From NCBI GenBank assembly GCA_949025205.1, contig CARMXJ010000007.1, forward strand, positions 1-42,722: a stretch of 42,722 nt of DNA, given 5' to 3'. Positions 1 through 7,804 of the stretch are shown one piece after another. Below the pieces are notes generated by a model. It ran no database searches. It had not been told where the DNA came from and saw only the letters and a program-made list of their open reading frames with translations. The stretch comes from an uncultured Bacilli bacterium (GTDB lineage: Bacteria; Bacillota_I; Bacilli_A; RF39; UBA660). The translations under genes were made by a program, and so were the position numbers. Every line of letters starts with the position of its first letter. Position 1 is the stretch's first letter.

Positions 1-244
1 TGTGGTATTTATAACTTAAATAATTCTTAAAAGCTTTCCGGACAGGTCTAATGAAAAGAAGACAGAAATTTTAGAAAGATTAAATAAAAATAAAAAAAGA
101 TATTCGCTTGATTTTCATGTAGTAGATATAGAATTAACGGAAAAAATATTAATTTTAAAAGAAAAACGTAAGATTCGCCCTTTTTTTCAAAATATTATTT
201 ATAAAGGAAATACTATAAACCAAGAAGCATTACTCATAGAAAAA

Positions 245-574
245 ATGCACCAAGGAAATTTAATAAGGGTTTATAACCTAGATAAAGAATGGGAACAAAA
301 ATATGGCGGAGAATCTATTTTTAAAGGAATAGATGAGAATATTTTAAATTGTTTAGAACTTGGAACGAATATCAGCTATGAAGATTGTGTAAAAGTACTA
401 AATCATTTTAAAAGTAAAAATTATTTTTTTCAAATGGCAAGATTATTACTTTCAAAAGAAGAAGATTTAACCATCCAAAAATTTATAGAAACAATATCAA
501 TAATAGATGTCCAAAAAGAAAATAAAGAAGAAAAAATAACGAGAAAACTTTGGACACCATACATCGAAGACTAG
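245..574 (+). CDS. Hypothetical protein, probably 5'-truncated
   Basis: Product not recognised. From the first ATG it is 109 residues, charged, with no membrane segment or known motif. No Shine-Dalgarno sequence precedes this ATG. The same frame stays open back to position 20, just after a stop at 17-19, and the upstream translation has the same K/E/I-rich character (about 75 more residues) but holds no ATG, GTG or TTG. The real gene therefore probably began further upstream and lost its start by truncation, frameshift or an assembly junction close to the window edge. It ends 16 nt before the next gene, so the two may be co-transcribed. Confidence 0.5.
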   Translation: MHQGNLIRVYNLDKEWEQKYGGESIFKGIDENILNCLELGTNISYEDCVKVLNHFKSKNYFFQMARLLLSKEEDLTIQKFIETISIIDVQKENKEEKITRKLWTPYIED

Positions 575-590
575 AGAAAGGAAAATAAAA

Positions 591-2183
591 ATGTACGACA
601 TCTTAATAGAAAATGGAAAAAAAGAAAGTTTTATCAAAATAGTGAATGGAATGTTACAAGGATTTAATGTAGTAGACGGAATAGTATCTAACATAACAGA
701 AGAAGAATTAAACATTGTAAATGGTCTAAAATTAAGTGAAAATAAAACATATATTGGAAAAGAAATGGAATATGATGTATATCTAGACAATACATCAGGG
801 CTCAAACACTTTTTCAAAGATGGAATAGAAGATGTACAAAAATTTTGTAAAGAAAATGGCAGTGATGCTTTATTATACGAATTAGAAGAGGATAAAAAAA
901 TCACTTCCTTTTCTGCTAAAGCCTATAAATTTAAATTAAAAAAGGACATTGTATGCATATTAGCGACCATCGGTATAGCATTTTTATTTGAGCAGGGGCT
1001 AGAAAACATTGTTTACAATTATCAACTAGAACATGCAGAACCTATAACCTACGATAAAATCAGTACTTTAATTGAAACAAGCAAAAAACTAACAGAAGAA
1101 GAGAAAATGACATTTCAAAATGAAAAATTATTAAACGATATTATTCCTTATTATAATGGAACCAATATGGACTTTATTGCTACAAAATGTTTTCATAATC
1201 TACACTATAAATATTATGAAAAACGTATTTCTGAAAACGGAAATATAATACTAGGCTACTATTCTAGATTAGAACCAAATGAACTAAATATTCAAGAAAA
1301 TCTAGCACCGGAAGAAGACTATAATACAAAATGGCATGAATACATTCATTTATTACAAGCAAGAACGAATTATCTTTACCTAAAAGAGACTTGTGCTGAA
1401 ATTATATCAAACGAATACTATGATGCCCCTATCAATTCATATGAAAAAGGGGTAATCAATACAAAGATACTATTAGAAATAGTAGGTCCAGAACCTATTT
1501 GGAAATTGAACTTTTCAGGAGATGATACGGAACTAGTCAGCATAATAAGTGGAAATTTAGAACCCGAAAAAGCACAAAATTTACTAGAACTATTGAAGAA
1601 AAGTCCTAATTCTCAAGAAAATATAAATGGAGAAGTAAGAACTTTATTAGAGGAATTGTACTTTAATATACACCATACTGATATGAACGAAAATATTTAT
1701 ATTAGGAACATAACAGCTGAAACATTAATTGACCGTTATTATTTCAATAGCGATAAAATATTAAGCAATCCTCCATGTTATCTAGAAGGAAAAAAAGACT
1801 TTTTAGTTAGTAAAGAATTAAGTTATGAAGAATTGGAATCTCATCGAGATAATGTTCTAATAAAATGGGATGATTATTCTTTAGAATCAACAATGTCGTT
1901 AGAAGAAGCAGTAAGATTAGGACATGCAAGATTAATTTACGAAGAAATAATAAGAGATTTAAGCGATGAACAAATAGCTTATCTAAAAGAAAATGGATTT
2001 AAAGTCTTTTCTGATTATGGAAAATTTGTAGTTACAAAAGAGACATATGAGGAATTCATAGAAAATAGAAATACAAATGGATATCAATTTCAAAGTAATA
2101 CTTGCAATATCATTATCTTGGAAAATATCTATGAAACCTTTCCAGAACAAAGAATAAATGTTACCGAATCAAAAAAATTTTAA
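591..2183 (+). CDS. Predicted zincin-type metalloprotease with one membrane segment
   Basis: A 530-residue protein of no family I can name. A hydrophobic stretch at about residues 119-137 could be a single membrane helix. Residues 249-253 read HEYIH, the HExxH zinc-binding signature of zincins, followed by Glu270 and Glu275 (CAEIISNEY), either of which could supply the third zinc ligand as in gluzincins. The motif sits in an amphipathic helical context (WHEYIHLLQ), as expected for a real active-site helix. The start has a good ribosome binding site (GAAAGG) about 8 nt upstream. The gene follows the truncated gene at 245 and is followed by a strong terminator. Peptidase activity is inferred from the motif alone; the N-terminal and C-terminal halves are unassigned. 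Confidence 0.6.
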   Translation: MYDILIENGKKESFIKIVNGMLQGFNVVDGIVSNITEEELNIVNGLKLSENKTYIGKEMEYDVYLDNTSGLKHFFKDGIEDVQKFCKENGSDALLYELEEDKKITSFSAKAYKFKLKKDIVCILATIGIAFLFEQGLENIVYNYQLEHAEPITYDKISTLIETSKKLTEEEKMTFQNEKLLNDIIPYYNGTNMDFIATKCFHNLHYKYYEKRISENGNIILGYYSRLEPNELNIQENLAPEEDYNTKWHEYIHLLQARTNYLYLKETCAEIISNEYYDAPINSYEKGVINTKILLEIVGPEPIWKLNFSGDDTELVSIISGNLEPEKAQNLLELLKKSPNSQENINGEVRTLLEELYFNIHHTDMNENIYIRNITAETLIDRYYFNSDKILSNPPCYLEGKKDFLVSKELSYEELESHRDNVLIKWDDYSLESTMSLEEAVRLGHARLIYEEIIRDLSDEQIAYLKENGFKVFSDYGKFVVTKETYEEFIENRNTNGYQFQSNTCNIIILENIYETFPEQRINVTESKKF

Positions 2184-2228
2184 AAACATAATTTAAAACA
2201 TAAAGAATACAATTATAGCAAGAAAAAT

Positions 2229-2253
2229 AAGCATTTACATTAAATGCTTTTTC
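2229..2253 (+). terminator. Intrinsic terminator after the zincin gene
   Basis: A perfect 9-bp stem (AAGCATTTA / TAAATGCTT) with a 3-nt loop (CAT) is followed by a short T run. It overlaps the -35 box of the rpsF promoter, which lies in the loop-proximal half of the stem. Confidence 0.8.
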
Positions 2254-2262
2254 TGTTATAAT
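2234..2262 (+). promoter_or_regulatory. Promoter of the rpsF-ssb-rpsR operon
   Basis: TTTACA at 2234-2239, a 17-nt spacer and TATAAT at 2257-2262, with an extended -10 (TG at 2254-2255). The transcript would start near 2269, giving a leader of about 65 nt before rpsF that includes a small GAGTA/TACTC hairpin at 2270-2285. Confidence 0.8.
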
Positions 2263-2334
2263 CTAGGGCGAGTATGAATTTACTCCTTGCTTTATAATTC
2301 TAAAGCCAAATAGACCATGAGGAGGTGTAGAATA

Positions 2335-2625
2335 ATGAAAAAATATGAAATCATGTTCATTGTAAAATCTGCGCAAGAAAGTGATGAAATTAAAAAGACT
2401 GCAGAAACTATGAAAAGTATCATTACAGATAACAAAGGAAAAGTAGTAGAATTTAATGAACTAGGCGAAAAAAAGCTAGCTTATGCAATCAAAAAAGAAA
2501 TTAGTGGGTACTATTATGTAATGGTTGTAGAAGCTGGAAACGAAGCAATCAGCGAACTAAATCGTAAAGCTTCAATTAATGAAAATATTTTAAGACATCT
2601 AACCATTCGATTAGATGAGGAGTAA
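2335..2625 (+). CDS. rpsF: Small ribosomal subunit protein bS6
   Basis: A 96-residue protein starting MKKYEIMFIV, the usual bS6 N-terminus, of normal length. bS6 binds the central domain of 16S rRNA as a heterodimer with bS18, which is encoded two genes downstream. An in-frame ATG at 2317 exists, but the ribosome binding site GGAGGTG at 2321-2327 lies after it and 7 nt before the ATG at 2335, so 2335 is the start. First gene of the conserved rpsF-ssb-rpsR operon. Confidence 0.96.
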   Translation: MKKYEIMFIVKSAQESDEIKKTAETMKSIITDNKGKVVEFNELGEKKLAYAIKKEISGYYYVMVVEAGNEAISELNRKASINENILRHLTIRLDEE

Positions 2626-2629
2626 GAAT

Positions 2630-3109
2630 ATGAATAAAGTAATTTTAATAGGAAGACTTACTAGAGACCCAGAAATGCGTACCACAATGTCAGGTATGAA
2701 TGTAACAAGATTTACCATAGCTGTAACTCGTACATACCAAGACCAAAATGGCGAAAGAACAGCTGATTTCATTAACTGTGTTGCATGGCGGAAGCAAGCA
2801 GAAAATATTGCAAAATATTGTACCAAAGGAACGCAAGTAGCAGTAGATGGAAGAATTCAAACTGGTTCATATGATGCGCAAGATGGAACAAAAAGATATA
2901 CAACAGATATCATCTGCGACAATGTAACATTCTTAGGTTCAAAAAGTGACAACAATAATGGAAATTCTTATAATAATAACTATAATAGTAACAACAACGA
3001 CACTTTTAATGACCAACCACAAAGTATGCCAACTTCTGATATTTCAGAAGACCCATTTAAAGACTTTGGAGAAGAAATAGCATTAAGCGATGATGACTTA
3101 CCATTCTAG
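2630..3109 (+). CDS. ssb: Single-stranded DNA-binding protein
   Basis: A 159-residue SSB. An N-terminal OB fold (MNKVILIGRLTRDPE, then FINCVAWRKQAE) covers about residues 1-107. A flexible Asn/Ser-rich linker follows (about 108-135), then the acidic C-terminal tip DDDLPF that recruits repair and replication partners. Start at 2630: the ribosome binding site GAGGAG at 2617-2622 overlaps the rpsF stop codon, arguing for translational coupling; an ATG at 2615 is upstream of it and is not used. The unusually Asn-rich linker matches the AT-rich composition. Confidence 0.96.
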   Translation: MNKVILIGRLTRDPEMRTTMSGMNVTRFTIAVTRTYQDQNGERTADFINCVAWRKQAENIAKYCTKGTQVAVDGRIQTGSYDAQDGTKRYTTDIICDNVTFLGSKSDNNNGNSYNNNYNSNNNDTFNDQPQSMPTSDISEDPFKDFGEEIALSDDDLPF

Positions 3110-3127
3110 GAAAGGAGATAATAAAGT

Positions 3128-3343
3128 ATGGCAGAATTTCGTAGAAAAAAGAAAAAAATATGCCAAATGTGTGCTGGAAAAAGCGTAGATTACAAAGACG
3201 TAATGATTATAAATAAATATATAAACGAAAAAGGTAAAATAATGCCTAGACGTATGACTGGCGCTTGTGCAAAACACCAAAGACATATTGCTGAGCAAAT
3301 TAAATATGCAAGATTTATGGCTTTAATACCATTTGTTAAATAA
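3128..3343 (+). CDS. rpsR: Small ribosomal subunit protein bS18, zinc-ligand (C+) form
   Basis: A 71-residue bS18 with the family core RRMTGACAKHQR and the C-terminal ALIPFV. It carries Cys12-x2-Cys15 and Cys47-x2-His50, a plausible four-ligand zinc site of the C+ type, whereas many Bacilli have a cysteine-free form. The ribosome binding site AAAGGAG lies at 3111-3117. It is the last gene of the operon and is followed by a strong terminator. Zinc binding is inferred from the ligand pattern. Confidence 0.95.
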   Translation: MAEFRRKKKKICQMCAGKSVDYKDVMIINKYINEKGKIMPRRMTGACAKHQRHIAEQIKYARFMALIPFVK

Positions 3344-3392
3344 GATAAATATAGTAAGCAAAGGTATAAAAGTAAAAAAGTAACAAATACTA

Positions 3393-3426
3393 AAGTTGAT
3401 GAAACAAAACATCAACTTCTTTTTTT
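3393..3426 (+). terminator. Intrinsic terminator of the rpsF operon
   Basis: A perfect 9-bp stem (AAGTTGATG / CATCAACTT) with an 8-nt A-rich loop is followed by seven T. Confidence 0.92.
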
Positions 3427-3506
3427 GACTAAAAACAAGAAAAATGTCAAAAAGATGTATATTTACTCCCCTTAATGAAGAAAAAATGCAAACTATTTGA
3501 AGTTAG

Positions 3507-3536
3507 TTGTCGATTTTCAAAAAATTATGATATAAT
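3507..3536 (+). promoter_or_regulatory. Promoter for the 552-residue unknown gene
   Basis: TTGTCG at 3507-3512, an 18-nt spacer and TATAAT at 3531-3536, with an extended -10 TG at 3528-3529. The predicted leader to the start codon at 3612 is about 70 nt. Confidence 0.72.
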
Positions 3537-3611
3537 CAAAACGATAGTAGAAGATTAGACTAAAAGAAGAAATGTTTTACTAAAAAAGAAAAAGGAAGAA
3601 AGAGGTTGAAT

Positions 3612-5270
3612 ATGAAAATATTAGTAGGCTTATCAAATGGTTTAAGAAGTGAAAACGAACCATACCAAATTTTAATAGTCGATGCAGATTCTATGGAACC
3701 AATGAAACAAGAATGGATAGAATTAACGCCGCATGCTCTTAGTAGCTGTTCCAATGTTCGAGTAAATTTAGGAAATTATAAATCAATTACGCAAAATCCA
3801 GTAGAATACTTAGAAGCTGAATTTGATGTAGCAAGACTTGTCAATACAAGTATGAATAGTCCTGAATTTCAAATAATCAATGTGTATGATGATGAAGAAG
3901 GAAATGCTGTTTTATATCGTACTGTAAACGCAGCAGGAGAAGTAAAAATACATCATATTTCAGAATTTCCATACAAAAAAAGATATAGTATTTATGGAGA
4001 AGATTTAGAAAGTCTACCTTCTTATGTAAAAGAAGTTCCTGTAACAGAAGCATACGATTGGTGGAAGAAGAAAGACAGAGTAAAAGAAAAGAAAAGAACG
4101 CGTTTTGCTTATGAAAACTTTGATACAACAGAAGATATGCCAGTACAACTTTTATACCATTATCTAGTAGGAGTAAAAGGATTCAAATTGGGATACCATA
4201 CAGTGACAGACATCAACTCAAAATATGAAACACTTGAAAAATTACACGAATACTTTTTATTCAATGGTTCTGCTAATGTTAAATTAAAAGAAAGTCTTCC
4301 AGTAGAAGAAGAAAGTATTCCAGAAGTAAGCATTTATGGAAACAAAGACCCATATCCAGACAAACAAAAATTAGGATATTATGGAGCTATGTTATCTTTA
4401 ATATGCAACAGAAGACACTATCCAGCGTTTGATATCTATAGTAGACCTACCTCAGAAATCAACTTTGATAAAGATGGAATTGAAGTAACAATTGATATCA
4501 CCGATGGTGGTATGGCTGTATACAATAAATGCGAAGAAACAGGATGCATCTCTCCAGATTGGAGACTTGGAGAAAATAAAAATTTCTTCGGTGTAACGCT
4601 ATCTAACCTAATACCAGAAAGACTAGCTGGATTAAGTAAGAAATTACAAGACGAAAAAGAACGTATGGAGTATGGACATTGGTCAAGCCATAACACAAAC
4701 GATTGGTTCCAAGTAATGGAGTTAGCTTTAAGTAGTCAATACTATAGTACAGAATTAAGAAACAAATTAGGAGAAATCTTAAAAGAATACCAAATCATAT
4801 TCTCAACAAAACTTGCAGAAATGATTGATAAAATAAGTGCAAAAGACTCTCTAGAAGTTATGAAATGGGCAGAAGAAAATGTAGAGAAGATAATCGAAAA
4901 CATTTCTTTTGTAAAAGAAAACGGAGCAATTCAAAAATCAAATGTTACAGTAGAACAAATGAAAAACTTATTCACATTCAAGAGAAATTCATTTGACTTA
5001 CCAGATTGGTTACAAATTTATACTCCTGACACTATTGAAAAATTAGGAGGAGAAAATTACTTAAATCAATTTATTGCTTCTCGTGGAGAAGAGTCAGCAG
5101 AATCATTCTTATCCATTTGGGCTGAAAAATTAGAAAGTGACCAAAGATATGCTTCTCGTGAACCAAAAGAAAACTTATTTGGAGATTCTGATAATGCACC
5201 ATTCACAGGTTTAGAAGAACCAGCAGAAATGGTAATAAATGAAAAAATAAACGATATAAAAGCCGCTTAA
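3612..5270 (+). CDS. Conserved-looking hypothetical protein, 552 residues
   Basis: Product not recognised. A soluble, acidic protein without a signal peptide or membrane helix, as a monocistronic unit with its own promoter and terminator, which suggests a well-expressed house gene of this lineage. The C-terminal half is helical and rich in K/E/W (DWLQIY, SFLSIWAEKL). The middle contains a beta-rich segment ending DITDGGMAVYNK. No nucleotide-binding or catalytic signature was found. The ATG at 3612 has AGAGG 6 nt upstream; an alternative TTG at 3606 in the same frame would add two residues. Confidence 0.75.
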   Translation: MKILVGLSNGLRSENEPYQILIVDADSMEPMKQEWIELTPHALSSCSNVRVNLGNYKSITQNPVEYLEAEFDVARLVNTSMNSPEFQIINVYDDEEGNAVLYRTVNAAGEVKIHHISEFPYKKRYSIYGEDLESLPSYVKEVPVTEAYDWWKKKDRVKEKKRTRFAYENFDTTEDMPVQLLYHYLVGVKGFKLGYHTVTDINSKYETLEKLHEYFLFNGSANVKLKESLPVEEESIPEVSIYGNKDPYPDKQKLGYYGAMLSLICNRRHYPAFDIYSRPTSEINFDKDGIEVTIDITDGGMAVYNKCEETGCISPDWRLGENKNFFGVTLSNLIPERLAGLSKKLQDEKERMEYGHWSSHNTNDWFQVMELALSSQYYSTELRNKLGEILKEYQIIFSTKLAEMIDKISAKDSLEVMKWAEENVEKIIENISFVKENGAIQKSNVTVEQMKNLFTFKRNSFDLPDWLQIYTPDTIEKLGGENYLNQFIASRGEESAESFLSIWAEKLESDQRYASREPKENLFGDSDNAPFTGLEEPAEMVINEKINDIKAA

Positions 5271-5276
5271 TAAAGG

Positions 5277-5306
5277 AAAACATTCCGTAAATCTGGAATG
5301 TTTTTT
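5277..5306 (+). terminator. Intrinsic terminator after the 552-residue unknown gene
   Basis: A 10-bp stem (AAAACATTCC / GGAATGTTTT) with an 8-nt loop leads directly into a T run. Confidence 0.9.
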
Positions 5307-5324
5307 CTATGTGCGTACAAGCTA

Positions 5325-5333
5325 TGTTATAAT
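5325..5333 (+). promoter_or_regulatory. Extended -10 promoter of the dehydrogenase gene
   Basis: TGTTATAAT forms a perfect extended -10. The position of the -35 element (5305-5310) is a poor match, as expected when an extended -10 is present. The start codon is 30 nt downstream. Confidence 0.6.
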
Positions 5334-5362
5334 GTTTAAAAGAAAAGATAAGGAGAAAGAAT

Positions 5363-6334
5363 ATGAACACATACAAAGTATTATTTACAGGTTGTACTTT
5401 TTCTGAAGAAAAAATAGAAGAGTTACTAAAAAAAGGGATACAAATTATAAAGGCGCCCTCTAATTTAGGCGAAGAAGAGTTAAAGTATGCTTTAAAAGAT
5501 TGTGATGCAGTCATTGCAAATGGAGAAGAATTTTATACGCAAAAAGTTTTAGAAAACACAAACAAATTAAAGGTAATTCAATATTTTGGAATTGGTTATG
5601 AAAAATGCGTTGATATAAAAACAGCAAAGCAATGCGGAATAATCGTTGCAAATACACCAAAGGTGAATTCGTACTCCGTAGCAGAATTTACATTAGGATT
5701 GATTTTTACTTTAAATCAAAAATTAGCACAATTAAACGAAGAAACAAAAAAAGGAATATGGAAAGAAAAACAATTTTTTGATTTAAAAGAAAAAACAGTA
5801 GGCATTATAGGGTTAGGTCATATAGGGATACCTTTTGCTGAAATGATATACAATGCCTTTCATACAAAAATTTTATATTATGATATTGAAAATAGAAAAG
5901 AGCAAGAAGAAAGTTTAAAGGCTACAAAAACGACACTAGAATATCTTTTAGAAAATGCAGATATAGTATCTATTCATCTACCACTTAATGAGAAAACAAG
6001 GAATTTAATAGGAACAAAAGAGCTAGCTCTAATGAAAAAAACAGCACTTTTAATCAATACAGCAAGAGCAGAAATTGTAGATGCACAATCTCTTTACGAA
6101 GCATTAGAAAATAATCAAATTGCTGGATGTGCATTTGATGGTTTCTATCAAGAACCTCTAGATGTAAATACGAAAGAAGCAAAACTTTTATCTCTATCAA
6201 GAGACAAATTTATATTAACTCCTCACACAGGCTATAATGCAATAGAAGGAACTTCTAGAGTAGAAAAAATGTGTATAGAAAACCTTTTACAGATTTTAAA
6301 TAATAAACCTTGCAAAAACATTGTAAATAAATAA
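5363..6334 (+). CDS. D-isomer-specific 2-hydroxyacid dehydrogenase family protein
   Basis: A 323-residue NAD-dependent oxidoreductase of the phosphoglycerate/lactate dehydrogenase superfamily. The split substrate domain flanks a Rossmann domain with GLGHIG at 150-155. The catalytic set is present: Arg235 in NTARAEIVD, Glu264 in YQEPLD and His288 in LTPHTG. The substrate (2-oxoacid / D-2-hydroxyacid) cannot be set from sequence; the length is that of single-domain enzymes without the ACT domain of SerA. It is a monocistronic unit between its own promoter and terminator. Ribosome binding site AAGGAGAAAG just upstream. Confidence 0.88.
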   Translation: MNTYKVLFTGCTFSEEKIEELLKKGIQIIKAPSNLGEEELKYALKDCDAVIANGEEFYTQKVLENTNKLKVIQYFGIGYEKCVDIKTAKQCGIIVANTPKVNSYSVAEFTLGLIFTLNQKLAQLNEETKKGIWKEKQFFDLKEKTVGIIGLGHIGIPFAEMIYNAFHTKILYYDIENRKEQEESLKATKTTLEYLLENADIVSIHLPLNEKTRNLIGTKELALMKKTALLINTARAEIVDAQSLYEALENNQIAGCAFDGFYQEPLDVNTKEAKLLSLSRDKFILTPHTGYNAIEGTSRVEKMCIENLLQILNNKPCKNIVNK

Positions 6335-6342
6335 TAAAAATT

Positions 6343-6366
6343 CTATTGTAACGCAATAGTTTTTTT
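6343..6366 (+). terminator. Intrinsic terminator after the dehydrogenase gene
   Basis: A 6-bp stem (CTATTG / CAATAG) with a 5-nt loop and seven T. Confidence 0.8.
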
Positions 6367-6386
6367 GTGGAAAAAGAGAAAAATTA

Positions 6387-6395
6387 TGTTAGAAT
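6387..6395 (+). promoter_or_regulatory. Extended -10 promoter of the HipA-like kinase gene
   Basis: TGTTAGAAT, a one-mismatch extended -10. Transcription would begin near 6402, only about 2-11 nt before the candidate start codons, so the mRNA may be leaderless. Confidence 0.5.
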
Positions 6396-6412
6396 AACTA
6401 TCTGTGATATTT

Positions 6413-7291
6413 ATGGAACGTATTAATGGATATTTGCAAATTGGAGATTTTAAACGATTGGATAAAAAGATAGAAAAATCTATGTTTGCAAAATATTGGA
6501 TAACGGATGGAGAAAAAGAATATTTATTTAAAAAATTAAATTTAATTTTAGCATACAAAGAACTATTTTATTCTCAAATTATAAAAGAACTAGGCCTATC
6601 TAGTGTTAAAAACGATTTGGCAGTAAGAGGAAACCAATTTGGTATTATTTCAGAAAATTACAATCCCAAAAATGAACCCGTTTTCTCTATAAACAAAATA
6701 TTAAATGATTATTGGGACGACTTAATCGAAAAAATAGAAAAGTACCAAATGTATGAATTATCACCTACTATTAGTTATGAACATGACTATAACTTAGAAA
6801 ATTTACCAAATATTCTAAAATGGTTCTTTAATCGCAATCACTTAAAATATGATAGTAGTATAGAAGAGGAACTTATATTACAATTTATCATTCAGATTTT
6901 GTTAGGAAATAGTGATTTAAGAGCTCCAAATATAGAAATATTTGTAGATGGCCTTCCCAAATTTTCTCCCTATTATGACTTTAATAATTATGGTACAGTA
7001 GATATAGAAAATTCTGCATATTGTTTTTTACATCATGCTAGACAACCCGAAGAAAAAGAAGTGGCAAAAACAACCATTGAAAACTTTATAAAAACTACAA
7101 AAAGAAAAGACATAGAACAATTTAAAGAGTATCTAGAAAAAATAAAAGAAATAAATTTAAATTGTATTTTAAAGGATATAAAAGAAAATACAAAAGCCCA
7201 AGTTCCAGAAGAAATCCAACTTCTATTAAAAAGAGAATTAAATAAGAATCTAGAAAATATCGATTCCATAATAAAAGGGAAAATAATTTGA
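6413..7291 (+). CDS. HipA-like (CtkA-type) serine/threonine kinase domain protein, orphan
   Basis: A 292-residue protein whose middle part matches the HipA C-terminal kinase fold. GNSDLRAPN at 165-173 has the catalytic-loop layout (Asp168, five residues to Asn173). PKFSPYYDF ends in Asp189, the position of the metal-binding Asp. Lys40/Lys41 in YLFKK could bind ATP. HipA-family kinases phosphorylate protein targets (EF-Tu or aminoacyl-tRNA synthetases are known for some) and normally pair with an HTH antitoxin HipB; no HTH gene is next to this one. It sits between the dehydrogenase and rplI, roughly where gdpP lies in other Bacilli. No ribosome binding site is visible; a GTG at 6404 in the same frame is an alternative start. 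Kinase assignment rests on motif spacing, and the substrate is unknown. Confidence 0.62.
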   Translation: MERINGYLQIGDFKRLDKKIEKSMFAKYWITDGEKEYLFKKLNLILAYKELFYSQIIKELGLSSVKNDLAVRGNQFGIISENYNPKNEPVFSINKILNDYWDDLIEKIEKYQMYELSPTISYEHDYNLENLPNILKWFFNRNHLKYDSSIEEELILQFIIQILLGNSDLRAPNIEIFVDGLPKFSPYYDFNNYGTVDIENSAYCFLHHARQPEEKEVAKTTIENFIKTTKRKDIEQFKEYLEKIKEINLNCILKDIKENTKAQVPEEIQLLLKRELNKNLENIDSIIKGKII

Positions 7292-7317
7292 TATCCAAAA
7301 CCTATACGTGATATAAT
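7288..7317 (+). promoter_or_regulatory. Promoter of rplI-dnaB
   Basis: TTGATA at 7288-7293, overlapping the stop codon of the preceding gene, an 18-nt spacer and TATAAT at 7312-7317 with an extended -10 TG at 7309-7310. Confidence 0.78.
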
Positions 7318-7345
7318 AGTATTCGATTGGAGGATACTTGAAAAT

Positions 7346-7789
7346 ATGAAAGTAATACTATTACAAGATGTAAAAAAACAAGGAAAAAAAGATGATATAT
7401 TAGAAGTTAGTGATGGTTATGCCAATAACTTTTTAATTAAAAATAAACTAGCAGTTCCTTACTCTAAAAAAAGCAAAGAGGTGTTAGATACAGAATTAGA
7501 AACGCGCCGTAAAGAGGAAGAAGAATTAATTGCAAAATGCCAAAAAATGGCGGAAGAAATACAAAAAAAGAAAATAATTTTTGAAGTAAAAGCAGGAGCA
7601 AATGGAAAAACATTTGGGTCTATCTCTTCAAAACAAGTAAACGAAGAACTAAAAAAAATGGGATTTGCTATTGATAAAAAATGCATCCATATAGAAAATG
7701 CAATAGACGTCTTAGGATGCCACGAAATTGAAATAGAACTACATAAAAAGGTAAAATTTAAAATAACAATTGAAATCAAACAAAAATAG
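7346..7789 (+). CDS. rplI: Large ribosomal subunit protein bL9
   Basis: A 147-residue bL9 of normal length, starting MKVILLQDVKKQGKKDDILEV with the family signature GYANNFLIKNKLA. It has the usual N-terminal globular domain, a long connecting helix (about 45-75) and a C-terminal RNA-binding domain containing GKTFGSIS. GGAGG lies at 7329-7333, 12 nt before the ATG, a longer spacing than its neighbours. It is followed 15 nt later by dnaB, the usual Bacilli order. Confidence 0.96.
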   Translation: MKVILLQDVKKQGKKDDILEVSDGYANNFLIKNKLAVPYSKKSKEVLDTELETRRKEEEELIAKCQKMAEEIQKKKIIFEVKAGANGKTFGSISSKQVNEELKKMGFAIDKKCIHIENAIDVLGCHEIEIELHKKVKFKITIEIKQK

Positions 7790-7804
7790 GTAGAAGGTGA
7801 AAAC

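Noticed and set aside
2263..2334. Leader of rpsF as the known S6:S18-binding regulatory RNA
   Set aside because: A small GAGTA/TACTC hairpin is present, but I could not find the CCG-type motif and bulge that define the described element.
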